From contig CAVPWR010000008.1 of NCBI GenBank assembly GCA_963709555.1, forward strand, positions 496,001-560,000: a stretch of 64,000 nucleotides of DNA, written 5' to 3'. A model generated the notes under the pieces. It searched no databases and had not been told where the DNA came from. It worked only from the letters and a program-made list of their open reading frames with translations. This document shows, piece by piece, positions 16,557 through 24,868 of this stretch. The stretch comes from Sulfurisoma sp963709555. GTDB lineage: Bacteria > Pseudomonadota > Gammaproteobacteria > Burkholderiales > Rhodocyclaceae. Position numbers and translations under genes: made by a program. Within the stretch, counting starts at the first letter, position 1. Every line of letters starts with the position of its first letter.

Positions 16557-17765
16557 TCATCGCCTGGAGAGGGCAAGGACCGGGTCGAGCTTCGCCGCCT
16601 GCCGCGCCGGCGCCACCGAGAACAGCACGGCGGTGACGATGGCGGTGAGGGGCGCGGCGATCACCGCCCACCACGGCGCGGTGAAGGGGATGGCCGGATA
16701 GATCTCGCCGATCAGCACCTGGCCGAGCTTGCCGGCAGCCAGGCCGACGGCGGCGCCGCCCAGCGCCAGCAGCACGGCCTCGGTGAAGAAGATGGCGCGG
16801 ATCTGCGCGCCGCTGGCGCCGAGCGCCTTGAGCAGGCCGATCTCGCGCCGGCGCTGGCTGACGGCGATCAGCATCACGTTCATGATGAGGATGCCGGCCA
16901 CGGCGAGGCTGATGCCGGCGATGCCGCCGACGGCCAGCGTCAGCGCGCGCAGGATGCGGTCGAAGGTGGCGAGCACGGCGTCCTGGGTGATCACCGTGAC
17001 GTCGCGTTCGCCTTCGTGGCGCTCCTTGAGGATGGTCAGCGCATCCTCCTGCGCATGGCCGATCTGCTCGCGGCTCTTGGCCTCGATCAGGATGCGGAAC
17101 AGCGACTCGGTGTTGAACAGCGCCTCGGCCGAGGCGACCGGCACCATCACCACCTCGTCGCTGTTGAAACCCATGGACGTGCCCTGCTTGGCGATGAGGC
17201 CGATGACGCGGAAGCGGCGGTCGCCGATGCGCAGCCACTCGCCGAGCGGCTGCTGCGTGCCGAACAGCTCGCGCGCCACGGTGGTGCCGATGACGCAGAC
17301 CGGCTCGGCGTGGTGCGGGTCCCCCGGCGGCAGGAAGTGGCCGGCGGCCAGTTCCATGTGGCGCACTTCGAGCAGCTCGGCGGTGGAGCCGAGCACCACC
17401 GATTCCCGGCTCTTCGCCTGCCAGCGCACGTCGCCGGCGCCGACGATCAGCGGCGCGATCTTGCGCACGGCGCGGCTGCGCAGCAGGGCATAGGCGTCGT
17501 CGATGGTCAGCGCGCGCGGCGTCTTGCCGACGACGATGCCGGGCGAGACGCCGCCGGTGGCGGTGCGCCCGGGGATAACGATCAGCAGGTTGGTGCCGAG
17601 CGAGCCGAACTGGTCGAGGACATAGCGGCGGGCGCCCTCGCCGAGTGAGCTGACCACCACCACGGCGGCGACGCCGATGCTCATGGCGAGCAGGATCAGC
17701 AGCGTGCGCGAGCGGTTGCCGCGCAGCACTTGCCAGGCGAAGTCGAGCAGATCGGAGAAGCGCAT
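16557..17765 (-). CDS. MacB-type ABC transporter permease
   Basis: 402 aa with the same architecture as the following permease: helix at residues 18-40 (TLLILLAMSIGVAAVVVVSS), MacB-core periplasmic domain, and three C-terminal helices (GISLAVAGILIMNVMLIAVS; EAVLLALGGAAVGLAAGKLG). It ends AKLDPVLALSRR. The start MRFSDLLDFAWQVLRGN at 17765 is chosen because it aligns with the family; the longer frame is antisense to the Lon-like gene. Two different permeases in tandem suggest a heterodimeric exporter, with the ATPase and HlyD-type adaptor at 21.6-23.5 kb. Confidence 0.9.
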   Translation of the reverse strand: MRFSDLLDFAWQVLRGNRSRTLLILLAMSIGVAAVVVVSSLGEGARRYVLDQFGSLGTNLLIVIPGRTATGGVSPGIVVGKTPRALTIDDAYALLRSRAVRKIAPLIVGAGDVRWQAKSRESVVLGSTAELLEVRHMELAAGHFLPPGDPHHAEPVCVIGTTVARELFGTQQPLGEWLRIGDRRFRVIGLIAKQGTSMGFNSDEVVMVPVASAEALFNTESLFRILIEAKSREQIGHAQEDALTILKERHEGERDVTVITQDAVLATFDRILRALTLAVGGIAGISLAVAGILIMNVMLIAVSQRRREIGLLKALGASGAQIRAIFFTEAVLLALGGAAVGLAAGKLGQVLIGEIYPAIPFTAPWWAVIAAPLTAIVTAVLFSVAPARQAAKLDPVLALSRR

Positions 17766-17841
17766 GAGACGGAAGTATGCACCTCGCACGGCTTTGATGG
17801 AGGTCAAACACCACGGCCGTTCAGATGCTAGGCTTCGCCCC

Positions 17842-20259
17842 ATGGAACCGCTCCCGCCTGCACAACTCTGCCGCCGCTGTGACCCGCAGACGTTCGGCTT
17901 CGCCACGACGGACGAGGTGACCGAGACGGTCGACATCGTCGATCAGACCCGCGCCATCGATGCGGTCAAATTCGGCATCGCCATCAAGCGCCCGGGCTTC
18001 AATCTTTTCGTGCTGGGCGAGCCGGGCAGCGGCCGCCACTCCGCCGTGCGCCGCCTGCTCGAGGCCCGTGCCGCCACCGAGGCCATCCCCGGCGACCTTT
18101 GCTACGTGAACAACTTCGCCGAGCCCAACCGGCCGCGCCTGCTGCAGCTGCCGGCCGGGCGCGGCGCTCGGCTCAAGGCCGACATGCAGCAGTTCGTCTC
18201 GGAGCTGGCCAAGGCCATCACCGCGGCCTTCGAGAGCGACGAGTACCGCGCCCGCATCGAGGCCATCCAGGAGGAGTTCAAGGAGAAGGAGGAGGGCGCG
18301 CTGCGCGAGCTGGGCCAGGCCTCGAGCGAGTTCGGCATCGCCCTGCTGCGCACGCCGCACGGCTTCGTCTTCGCCCCGATCAAGGGCGAGGAGACCATGA
18401 GTTCCGAGGAATTCCAGGCGTTGCCTGACGAGGAAAAGGATCGCTACGGCAAGCTGATGGAGGAGCACGGCGAGAAGCTGCAGAAGCTGATGCACCAGTT
18501 CCCGCGCTGGCGGCGCGAGATGCAGGCGCGGTTGAAGGACGTCAGCCGCGACACCATGCGCTTCGCCGTCGGCCACCTGGTCGAGGAACTCAAGGAAAAC
18601 TATGCCGACCTCGCCAACGTCGCCGAGTTCCTCGACCAGGTGCTGCAGGACGTGGTCGACAGCGCCGAGGAACTGCGCGAGACGCCGAAGAGCGAGGGCG
18701 AAGTCAGCGGCATCCTCATCAGCGGCAGCCTGCCGCTGGCGCGCTACCAGGTCAACCTGCTGGTCGATCACGCGACGACCACGGCGGCACCTGTGGTGAC
18801 CGAGGACAACCCGATCTATCCCAACCTGGTGGGCCGCGTCGATCACATCGCCCACATGGGCACGCTGGTGACCAACTTCACCATGATCATGGCCGGCGCC
18901 CTGCACCGCGCCAACGGCGGCTACCTGGTGCTCGACGCCGACAAGCTGCTGACCCAGCCCTACGCCTGGGAGGGCCTGAAGCGGGCCTTGAAGTCGGCGC
19001 AGGTGCGCATCGAGTCGCTGGGCCAGGTCTATGGCCTGATGAGCACGCTCTCGCTCGAGCCCGAGCCGATGCCGCTGGCGGTCAAGGTGGTGCTGGTCGG
19101 AGAGCGCCTGGTCTATTACCTGCTGAAGGAATACGACCCCGAGTTCGACGAGCTGTTCAAGGTCGCGGCCGACTTCGAGGACGAAGTTGTGCGCGACGAC
19201 ACCAACACGGCGCGCTATGCCCGCTTCATCGCCACCCTGGCGCATGCCGACGGACTGCGGCCGTTCGCTGCCGCCGCGGTGGCACGGGTGATCGAGCACG
19301 CATCGCGGCTGGCCGACGATGCCGAGCGCCTGTCGGCGGCGACGCGGCGCATCCGTGACCTGATGGTCGAGGCCGACCACCGCGCCGGCGAGGCCGGGCG
19401 CGCCACGGTCGAGGCCGATGACATAAAGTCGGCGCTGGCGGCACGGCGGCACCGCGCCGACCGCCTGCGCGAGGCCGGCGACGAGCAGATCCGGCGCGGC
19501 GTGCAGCTGATCGACGTCAGCGGCAGCCATGGCGGCCAGGTCAATGGCCTGGCCGTTTTCGATCTTGGTGAATTCCGCTTCGGCCACCCCGTGCGCATCA
19601 CCGCCACGGCGCGCATCGGCGAGGGCGACGTGGTGGACATCGAGCGCGAGTCGGAAATGGGCGGCGAGATCCACACCAAGGGCGTGCTGATCCTCACCTC
19701 GTTCCTCGCCGCGCGCTATGCCCGCGCGCTGCCGCTGTCGCTTTCTGCCAGCCTGGTGTTCGAACAGTCCTACGGCCCGGTCGAGGGCGATTCCGCGTCG
19801 CTGGCAGAACTGTGCGCGCTGCTTTCGGCGCTGTCGGGCGTGCCGATCAAACAGTCGCTGGCGGTGACCGGCTCGGTCGACCAGTTCGGCCGCGTCCAGG
19901 CCATCGGCGGCGTCAATGAAAAGATCGAGGGCTTCTTCGACATCTGCGCGGCCAAGGGCTTGAGCGGCGAGCAGGGCGTCGTCATTCCGGCGTCCAACGT
20001 CATGCACCTGATGCTGCGCGAGGACATCGTCGCCGCCTGCGCCGCGGGCCGCTTCAGCATCTGGGCGGTCGCCGACGTCGATCAGGCCATCGAGCTGCTC
20101 ACCGGCGTGCCGGCGGGCGAGCCCAACGAAAAGGGCGAGGTGCCCGAGGGCAGCATGAACTACCTCGTCGCCACCCAGCTGGCCGAGCTCTCGGCGCTGC
20201 GCCAGGCCTACGGTGCCGCCGCGCACGGCAAGCGGCGCAAGCACAAGCGCGACGAGTAG
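17842..20259 (+). CDS. Lon-like ATP-dependent protease (AAA_32/S16 family)
   Basis: 805 aa. N-terminal AAA-like region, a long helical/coiled insert (about 130-290) and a C-terminal Lon proteolytic domain. The catalytic dyad is visible: Ser651 in EGDSASLAEL and Lys694 in GGVNEKIEGF, 43 residues apart as in E. coli Lon. The Walker A equivalent at about residues 58-66 reads GEPGSGRHS, without the usual lysine. The Walker-B-like segment is ANGGYLVLDADKLL. The C-terminal tail is basic (HGKRRKHKRDE). Family members are poorly characterised. The gene lies between the two halves of a MacAB-type ABC locus and on the opposite strand. Confidence 0.88.
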   Translation: MEPLPPAQLCRRCDPQTFGFATTDEVTETVDIVDQTRAIDAVKFGIAIKRPGFNLFVLGEPGSGRHSAVRRLLEARAATEAIPGDLCYVNNFAEPNRPRLLQLPAGRGARLKADMQQFVSELAKAITAAFESDEYRARIEAIQEEFKEKEEGALRELGQASSEFGIALLRTPHGFVFAPIKGEETMSSEEFQALPDEEKDRYGKLMEEHGEKLQKLMHQFPRWRREMQARLKDVSRDTMRFAVGHLVEELKENYADLANVAEFLDQVLQDVVDSAEELRETPKSEGEVSGILISGSLPLARYQVNLLVDHATTTAAPVVTEDNPIYPNLVGRVDHIAHMGTLVTNFTMIMAGALHRANGGYLVLDADKLLTQPYAWEGLKRALKSAQVRIESLGQVYGLMSTLSLEPEPMPLAVKVVLVGERLVYYLLKEYDPEFDELFKVAADFEDEVVRDDTNTARYARFIATLAHADGLRPFAAAAVARVIEHASRLADDAERLSAATRRIRDLMVEADHRAGEAGRATVEADDIKSALAARRHRADRLREAGDEQIRRGVQLIDVSGSHGGQVNGLAVFDLGEFRFGHPVRITATARIGEGDVVDIERESEMGGEIHTKGVLILTSFLAARYARALPLSLSASLVFEQSYGPVEGDSASLAELCALLSALSGVPIKQSLAVTGSVDQFGRVQAIGGVNEKIEGFFDICAAKGLSGEQGVVIPASNVMHLMLREDIVAACAAGRFSIWAVADVDQAIELLTGVPAGEPNEKGEVPEGSMNYLVATQLAELSALRQAYGAAAHGKRRKHKRDE

Positions 20260-20265
20260 GGAGGA

Positions 20266-21580
20266 CTATCGCCTTCCACCGGCCAGTGAACTGGCTTCCG
20301 GCATGCGGCGCAGGCGCCAGACGGCGACCGGTCCGAGCAGTCCGCCGATACCCAGTGTCGCCCAGGCTAGCCCCCAGGCCAGCTGGTCCTCGCCCGGCCA
20401 TGTGCCGCGGCTCCAGTCCAGCGTCGCGCCGAAGACCCAGGGGGCGATCGCTCCCGCGCCGAAGCCCAGAAGCGAGCGCAGGGAGTAGGCGGCGCCCAGT
20501 GTGCGCGGTTCGACCAGTTCGGTCAGCGTGGTCGAATGGATCGATGAGTCGGCGACCCCGGTGACGTTGTAGAACACCGCGACGGCGAGCATCAGCCACA
20601 GCGGCAGGCCGATCATCCAGCCGAAGGCAAACGAGCAGGCGAGGCTTGCGAGCGCCATCGCCAGGGTCACGGCGGTGCGGCCCCAGCGGTCGGAGAGTGC
20701 GCCGCCCGCCACGCTGCCGACGACGGCAGCAAGGTACGTTACCGCGGCGAGCGTCGCCGCAAGGCTGGCTGCCTGCGTCCCGCTGCTGCCGGCGCTGACC
20801 GCGGCAGCAGCGAGGAAAGCCGGCAGCCAGGCCCACAGGCCCAGCAGTTCCCAGGCGTGAAAGGTGTAACCCCAGATCGACATCATCGCCGGGCGGTTGG
20901 CGATCACGTCGGCCAGGCCGCTGCGGATGCCGAGGCCGGCGGGGCCCACATGGACGACGTTGGGGACGGCGCGCAGCGTGTACCGCCGGGCACCGCGCGC
21001 AGGGTGTACCAGCCGAGCAGGAGGCCGAGCGCCGCCAGGGCCGTGGCGACGAAGGCGCCGCGCCAGCCGGCCAGCGGGATTATCACGCTCGCCGCGAGCA
21101 GACCGAGGGCATAGCCGAGCGAGGCGGCGGCGAGATAGAGCCCCATCGCCTTGCCCTGGCCGGTGCCCGCCTGGCCGCGTGCCACCTGCTGGGAGATGAT
21201 GGCCAGCCCCGGCGTGTAGGACCCGCCCGAGCACAAGCCGGTGAGGCCGTAGAGGATCAGGCTGCTGAGGAAATCCTCGGCGGCGAAGGCGAACAGCAAC
21301 GCACTGGCGGCCGCGGCATAGCTGGTCACGAGGTAGGTGCGGCGTGCGCCGTAGCGATCGGTGAGGAAGCCGACGGAGAACAGCGAGACGAGGAAGCCGA
21401 CGCGGAGGCCGCTGCGCTGCTCGAAGGCCTTGACCACGTCGGCATCGGCATAGCCGGGCCAGGCCAGCATGCGCAGCACGCGGGCGTCGGGGGCAGCGCC
21501 GACGGTCGCCGGCGCGGCCCAGGCGAGCAACAGCACGAGCGCGGGCGAGCAGCAGCACGGAGAAGTTTTGCCAAGGACAT
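20266..21580 (-). pseudogene. Broken chimeric gene: binding-protein N-terminus joined to an MFS transporter
   Basis: Read from 21580: MSLAKLLRAAAR, then after a frame change near 21545 LVLLLAWAAPATVGA, together a signal peptide, followed by DARVLRMLAWPGYADADVV and KAFEQRSGLRV, which looks like the mature N-terminus of a PotD-type polyamine-binding protein. Near 21400 this passes directly into MFS sequence starting at helix 2 (GFLVSLFSVGFLTDRYGARR). The MFS part runs to about 20990, where an imperfect tandem copy of about 22 bp encoding YTLRAVP shifts the frame, and continues to the stop at 20266. Helix 1 of the MFS is missing. This is not a normal fusion; it is either a deletion scar or an assembly chimera. 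Confidence 0.7.
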
Positions 21581-21617
21581 TATGCCTATTCTAACCGCAG
21601 CGGAGGAATGGCGCCGA

Positions 21618-22289
21618 TCAGCTCTCGTCCGCCACGATCTGGCCGTCGACGATGCGGATGCGCCGCCTGGCGCGGCCGCCGATTTCGCCGTCGTGGGTGA
21701 CGATGACCAGGGTGCTGCCGGCGGCGTGGAGCTGCTCGAGCACGCCGATCACTTCCTGCCCGGTATGGCGGTCGAGGTTGCCGGTGGGCTCGTCGGCGAG
21801 GATCACGGCCGGGCGCATCGACATGGCGCGGGCGATGGCGACGCGCTGGCACTGGCCGCCGGAAAGCTGGTCCGGGCGGTGGTCGGCGCGATCGACCAGG
21901 CCGTATTCGCCGAGCAGGGCGTCGAGGCGGCGCCGTCGCTCGGCGGGGTCGATGCCGGCCAGCACCATCGGCAGCTCGATGTTCTGCTCGGCCGTGAGGC
22001 GCGGCACCAGGTGGAAGAACTGGAAGACGAAGCCGATCTTCTCGCGCCGTACGCGTGCCAACTCATCGTCCGAGAGGCCCGTCACGTCGCGGCCGTCGAG
22101 CTCGTAACGCCCGCCGTTGGGGCGGTCGAGCAGGCCGATGACGTTGAGCAGCGAGGACTTGCCCGAGCCCGACGGCCCCATGATCGACAAATATTCGCCG
22201 GCCTCGATGCCAAGGCTGACACCGCGCAGGGCGTGCACTTCCTCGTCGCCGACGGGGAAGACGCGCTCGATGCCGGTAAGCCGGATCAT
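21618..22289 (-). CDS. ABC transporter ATP-binding protein (LolD/MacB type)
   Basis: 223 aa. Walker A GPSGSGKSS near residue 40, Q-loop FVFQFFHLVP, signature LSGGQCQRVAIARAM (Cys in place of the usual Gln/Glu after LSGGQ), Walker B VILADEPTGNLD, and H-loop VTHDGE. This belongs to the LolD/MacB/FtsE-like subgroup that powers MacB-type permeases. The ATG at 22289 overlaps the adaptor's stop by four bases. The cognate permeases are presumably those at 15.3-17.8 kb. Confidence 0.93.
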   Translation of the reverse strand: MIRLTGIERVFPVGDEEVHALRGVSLGIEAGEYLSIMGPSGSGKSSLLNVIGLLDRPNGGRYELDGRDVTGLSDDELARVRREKIGFVFQFFHLVPRLTAEQNIELPMVLAGIDPAERRRRLDALLGEYGLVDRADHRPDQLSGGQCQRVAIARAMSMRPAVILADEPTGNLDRHTGQEVIGVLEQLHAAGSTLVIVTHDGEIGGRARRRIRIVDGQIVADES

Positions 22290-23473
22290 TTGGCGGCCGT
22301 GGCCGCAGCGCCATTGCCCTTGGCCTCGGCCACGGCCTTGGCGCCGGCCTTGACGCCTTCGCGGTCGAGCGAGATGACGACCCTGTCGCTTTGCGCCAGA
22401 CCGGACTTGACCTCGGTGAACTCCCAGTTGGTCAGCCCGATTTCCAGCTTGCGTTCCTCGAGCTTGCCGGCGGGGGTCAGCACCAGCACGCGGTTGTTGG
22501 GCATCAGCGCCGGGGTGGGAATGCGCACTACCTTGTCGCGGGCCTGCACCACCACCTCGATGTCGGCGCTGTAGCCGATCAGCAGGTGCTTCGCCTCGCC
22601 CGGGTCGTCGAATTCGACCTCGACCTCGACCGTGCGCGCCTGCTTCTCCAGCGCCAGCACGTAGGGCGCGATGCGCCGCACCTGGCCGGTGAAGTGCTTG
22701 CCACGGTAGGCGTCGAGCGTGATGCGGCCCTTCATGCCGACCTTGAGCTGGGCGGCATCCACCTCGTCGATCGGTGCTGTGACGTAGATGCAGCTGTCGT
22801 CGATCAGGTCGATGGCCGGCAGCGTCGGTATGCCGGGAGGCGACGGTGTCAGATACTCGCCGATCTCGCCGTTGATCTCGGCGACGATGCCGGCGAAGGG
22901 CGCGCGCAGCACCGTGCGCTCGGTGTCGGCGCGGGAAGAGGCGATGCGCGCCTGGGCTTCGGCCACGCCGGTACGCGTGGCTTCGCAGCCGGCCTCGCGG
23001 GCCTGGGCGTCGGCCTCGGCGCGGGTGACGGCCTGCTCGGAGACGAAGTTCTGCAGGCGCAGCTGCCGCGCCCGTTTTGCTTCGGAGCGCGCCGCAGCGG
23101 CCAGCTGGCAGGCTTCATTAACGCGCGCCCGCGCGGTGGCGAGCTGCTCGCGCGAGACGCGCTCGCGCGCGGCGAAGTCGTCGCTCCACAGGGTCAGCAG
23201 CAGGTCGCCGGCCTTGACGCGCTGGCCTTCCTTCACCGGTAGCGTCTCGATGCGGCCTGCCGCCGGCGGCGCGATCTTGGCGCGGCGGCAGGCCGCCACC
23301 GAGCCGGCGCGGGTGTTGGCGATGGTCATCTCGACGCGGCCGCTGTCGGCCGCGGCCACCAGAACCGCCACCGGCTTCTGCCGGGTGGCGTAAAGGAAGG
23401 CGGCGACCGCGGCGGCGATCACCACGGCGGCGACCAGCAAGCGCCGCCACAGGCGGCCGGAGATGGAGGGCAT
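22286..23473 (-). CDS. Periplasmic adaptor subunit (HlyD/MacA-like)
   Basis: 395 aa. An N-terminal signal anchor (LLVAAVVIAAAVAAFLYAT), a barrel-sandwich/lipoyl half (GRIETLPVKEGQRVKAGDLL), a coiled-coil hairpin rich in Ala and Arg (about 95-180), the second lipoyl half (VLRAPFAGIVAEINGEIGEY) and beta-barrel/membrane-proximal domains. It bridges an inner-membrane ABC exporter to an outer-membrane channel. No TolC-like gene is in the window. It forms an operon with the ATPase (ATGA overlap) and is preceded 9 bp away by a DUF465 gene. Confidence 0.92.
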   Translation of the reverse strand: MPSISGRLWRRLLVAAVVIAAAVAAFLYATRQKPVAVLVAAADSGRVEMTIANTRAGSVAACRRAKIAPPAAGRIETLPVKEGQRVKAGDLLLTLWSDDFAARERVSREQLATARARVNEACQLAAAARSEAKRARQLRLQNFVSEQAVTRAEADAQAREAGCEATRTGVAEAQARIASSRADTERTVLRAPFAGIVAEINGEIGEYLTPSPPGIPTLPAIDLIDDSCIYVTAPIDEVDAAQLKVGMKGRITLDAYRGKHFTGQVRRIAPYVLALEKQARTVEVEVEFDDPGEAKHLLIGYSADIEVVVQARDKVVRIPTPALMPNNRVLVLTPAGKLEERKLEIGLTNWEFTEVKSGLAQSDRVVISLDREGVKAGAKAVAEAKGNGAAATAAK

Positions 23474-23481
23474 GGAGATTT

Positions 23482-23691
23482 TCAGGCGGGAATGTCGGGC
23501 TCGAGCATGCGCTCGAGGATGGCGATGCGGTCCTTGATCTGCAGCTTGCGCTTCTTCATTCGGCGCAGCATCAGTTGATCGCGGGGCGGGTTTTCGAGGA
23601 GTCGCGCGATCACCTCGTCGAGGTCGCGGTGCTCGACACGCAGTTCCTGCAGACGCACCTGCAGCAGTTCGGGCGGTTCGTTGGCTTGCAT
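23482..23691 (-). CDS. DUF465 (YdcH-like) small coiled-coil protein
   Basis: 69 aa. A short, charged, wholly helical protein with the YdcH pattern: RLQELRVEHRDLDEVIARLL, then MLRRMKKRKLQIKDRIAILE, so two helices joined by a Pro-containing turn. The function of the family is unknown. The start at MQANEPPELLQ (23691) is preferred over the upstream ATG at 23727, because the family starts here. It is immediately upstream of the adaptor gene and probably co-transcribed. Confidence 0.82.
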   Translation of the reverse strand: MQANEPPELLQVRLQELRVEHRDLDEVIARLLENPPRDQLMLRRMKKRKLQIKDRIAILERMLEPDIPA

Positions 23692-23798
23692 GGGGCTATG
23701 GTATGCCGCCCCGCAGGGATTTGGCAAACGTCGCGGCAGCGTCCACCGCGCCGACGACGGCTAGAATGCGGCAGACAATTCAACGCAGGGGCAAACGC

Positions 23799-24158
23799 AT
23801 GGGCCATACGAAATCCTGTGAAGTCGGTCTGGCCGTCAAGACCACCGAGGACTTGATCAAGGGCCTCGACGATCTGCGCCAAGCCTGGAAACGCGATCCA
23901 TCCACCCTGCCGAAGGGCTTGTCCTGTTCCGAGTCCAAGGAGGGCCAGTTCGTCCTGGTGGCCGCGGAATCGGCCTTCGTCACGATTCCCGGCGCATGCG
24001 TCATCAAGGGCATCGGCGCGATAGAACTGCTCGGTTCGGCGCCGGCTTTCGAAGAGGGCGCCAATTCGAAAGCCCTGATCCTCAAGGCCACGGCGGAAGG
24101 CTGGAAGTTTTCCGTCAAATTCGTGCCGCCGATAATCCGCGAGAGAAATGCGAAGTGA
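23799..24158 (+). CDS. Hypothetical protein, alpha/beta, unknown
   Basis: 119 aa, start MGHTKSCEVGLAVKTTEDLI after a CAGGGG ribosome-site-like run. No signal peptide or membrane helix. It contains LDDLRQAWKRDPSTLPKGLSC in the first half and VTIPGACVIKGIGAIELLGS followed by KALILKATAEGWKFSVKF. The real-looking composition and clear start suggest a genuine gene, but no family is recognised. It is on the plus strand just before a toxin-antitoxin pair and divergent from the DUF465 gene. Confidence 0.55.
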   Translation: MGHTKSCEVGLAVKTTEDLIKGLDDLRQAWKRDPSTLPKGLSCSESKEGQFVLVAAESAFVTIPGACVIKGIGAIELLGSAPAFEEGANSKALILKATAEGWKFSVKFVPPIIRERNAK

Positions 24159-24317
24159 GTCGGCCAGCCTCCACGTGCGCATCGCAATCTGCGCCGGAAA
24201 ACGTGGTTTGTCCCCCGGTTCTTCCCGGTTCTTCTCCCCGCGGTTCTTCCTCGCGCGAAGTAGAATCCGGCTGCTGGTTGGGGTAAGGTTGCAGCCATGT
24301 CCCGCAAGGAGAACACC

Positions 24318-24542
24318 ATGAAGGCCGTTGATCTGATGACCGAAGCCGTGTCGCTGCCACTGGAGGAGCGCGCGCTGCTTGTCGATTCCCTGCTCCAGAC
24401 GCTGAATCCGGCCGATGAGGCAAATACGGCCGCCTGGCTGGCTGTGGCGCGCCGTCGGCTCGACGACCTTGACTCGGGCCGGGTCGAGGCGATTCCCGGT
24501 GAGGAAGTGTTCGAACGGGTGCGTCAGCGACTGGGTCGATGA
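24318..24542 (+). CDS. Antitoxin of a RelE/ParE-type pair (addiction-module family)
   Basis: 74 aa. Short acidic antitoxin of the addiction-module component type, with the motif AVSLPLEERALLVDSLLQTL that recurs in this family. The C-terminal half, RLDDLDSGRVEAIPGEEVF, is the usual toxin-wrapping part. The start at 24318 is fixed by AAGGAG six bases upstream; an ATG at 24297 would place that ribosome site inside the gene. The stop overlaps the toxin ATG (ATGA), as expected for co-translated toxin-antitoxin genes. Confidence 0.88.
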   Translation: MKAVDLMTEAVSLPLEERALLVDSLLQTLNPADEANTAAWLAVARRRLDDLDSGRVEAIPGEEVFERVRQRLGR

Positions 24543-24829
24543 GCTTTCGGTTTCATCCCGAGGCGGAAGCGGAGTTCCTTGCCGCCATTGACTGGTACGA
24601 AGCGCGATCATCCGGGCTTGGTGAAGACTTTGCGGCGGAGATTCACGCGGCGATCCGACGCGCTGTGGTGCTGCCACTGGCATGGCCGCGAGTCGATGCT
24701 GAGATTCGCCGCGTGCTGGCCAGCCGTTTTCCCTACGGCGTGTTGTACGTATCGCGCGATGGATCGATAAATATTCTTGCGGTGATGCACCTGCGCCGCG
24801 AGCCCGATTACTGGAGGAAGCGGCTCTGA
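24539..24829 (+). CDS. RelE/ParE superfamily toxin
   Basis: 96 aa. Motifs of this toxin family are present: FHPEAEAEFLAAIDWYEARS near the start, GLGEDFAAEIHAAIRR, the strand RRVLASRFPYGVLYVS and the end ILAVMHLRREPDYWRKRL. Members either cleave ribosome-bound mRNA (RelE) or poison gyrase (ParE). The C-terminal HxRR-P-YW pattern is common to the ParE-like branch paired with the addiction-module antitoxin family. It is intact and overlaps the antitoxin, so the module is probably functional. Confidence 0.88.
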   Translation: MSFRFHPEAEAEFLAAIDWYEARSSGLGEDFAAEIHAAIRRAVVLPLAWPRVDAEIRRVLASRFPYGVLYVSRDGSINILAVMHLRREPDYWRKRL

Positions 24830-24868
24830 GAGCCGCCAACCTGCTTCATACAAAGAGCGGAAACTGTC

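Noticed and set aside
17821..20244. Long antisense open frame (about 807 codons) opposite the Lon-like gene
   Set aside because: Composition is a reflection of GC-rich codons on the other strand; no domain or start-site signal, while the plus-strand gene has clear family motifs.
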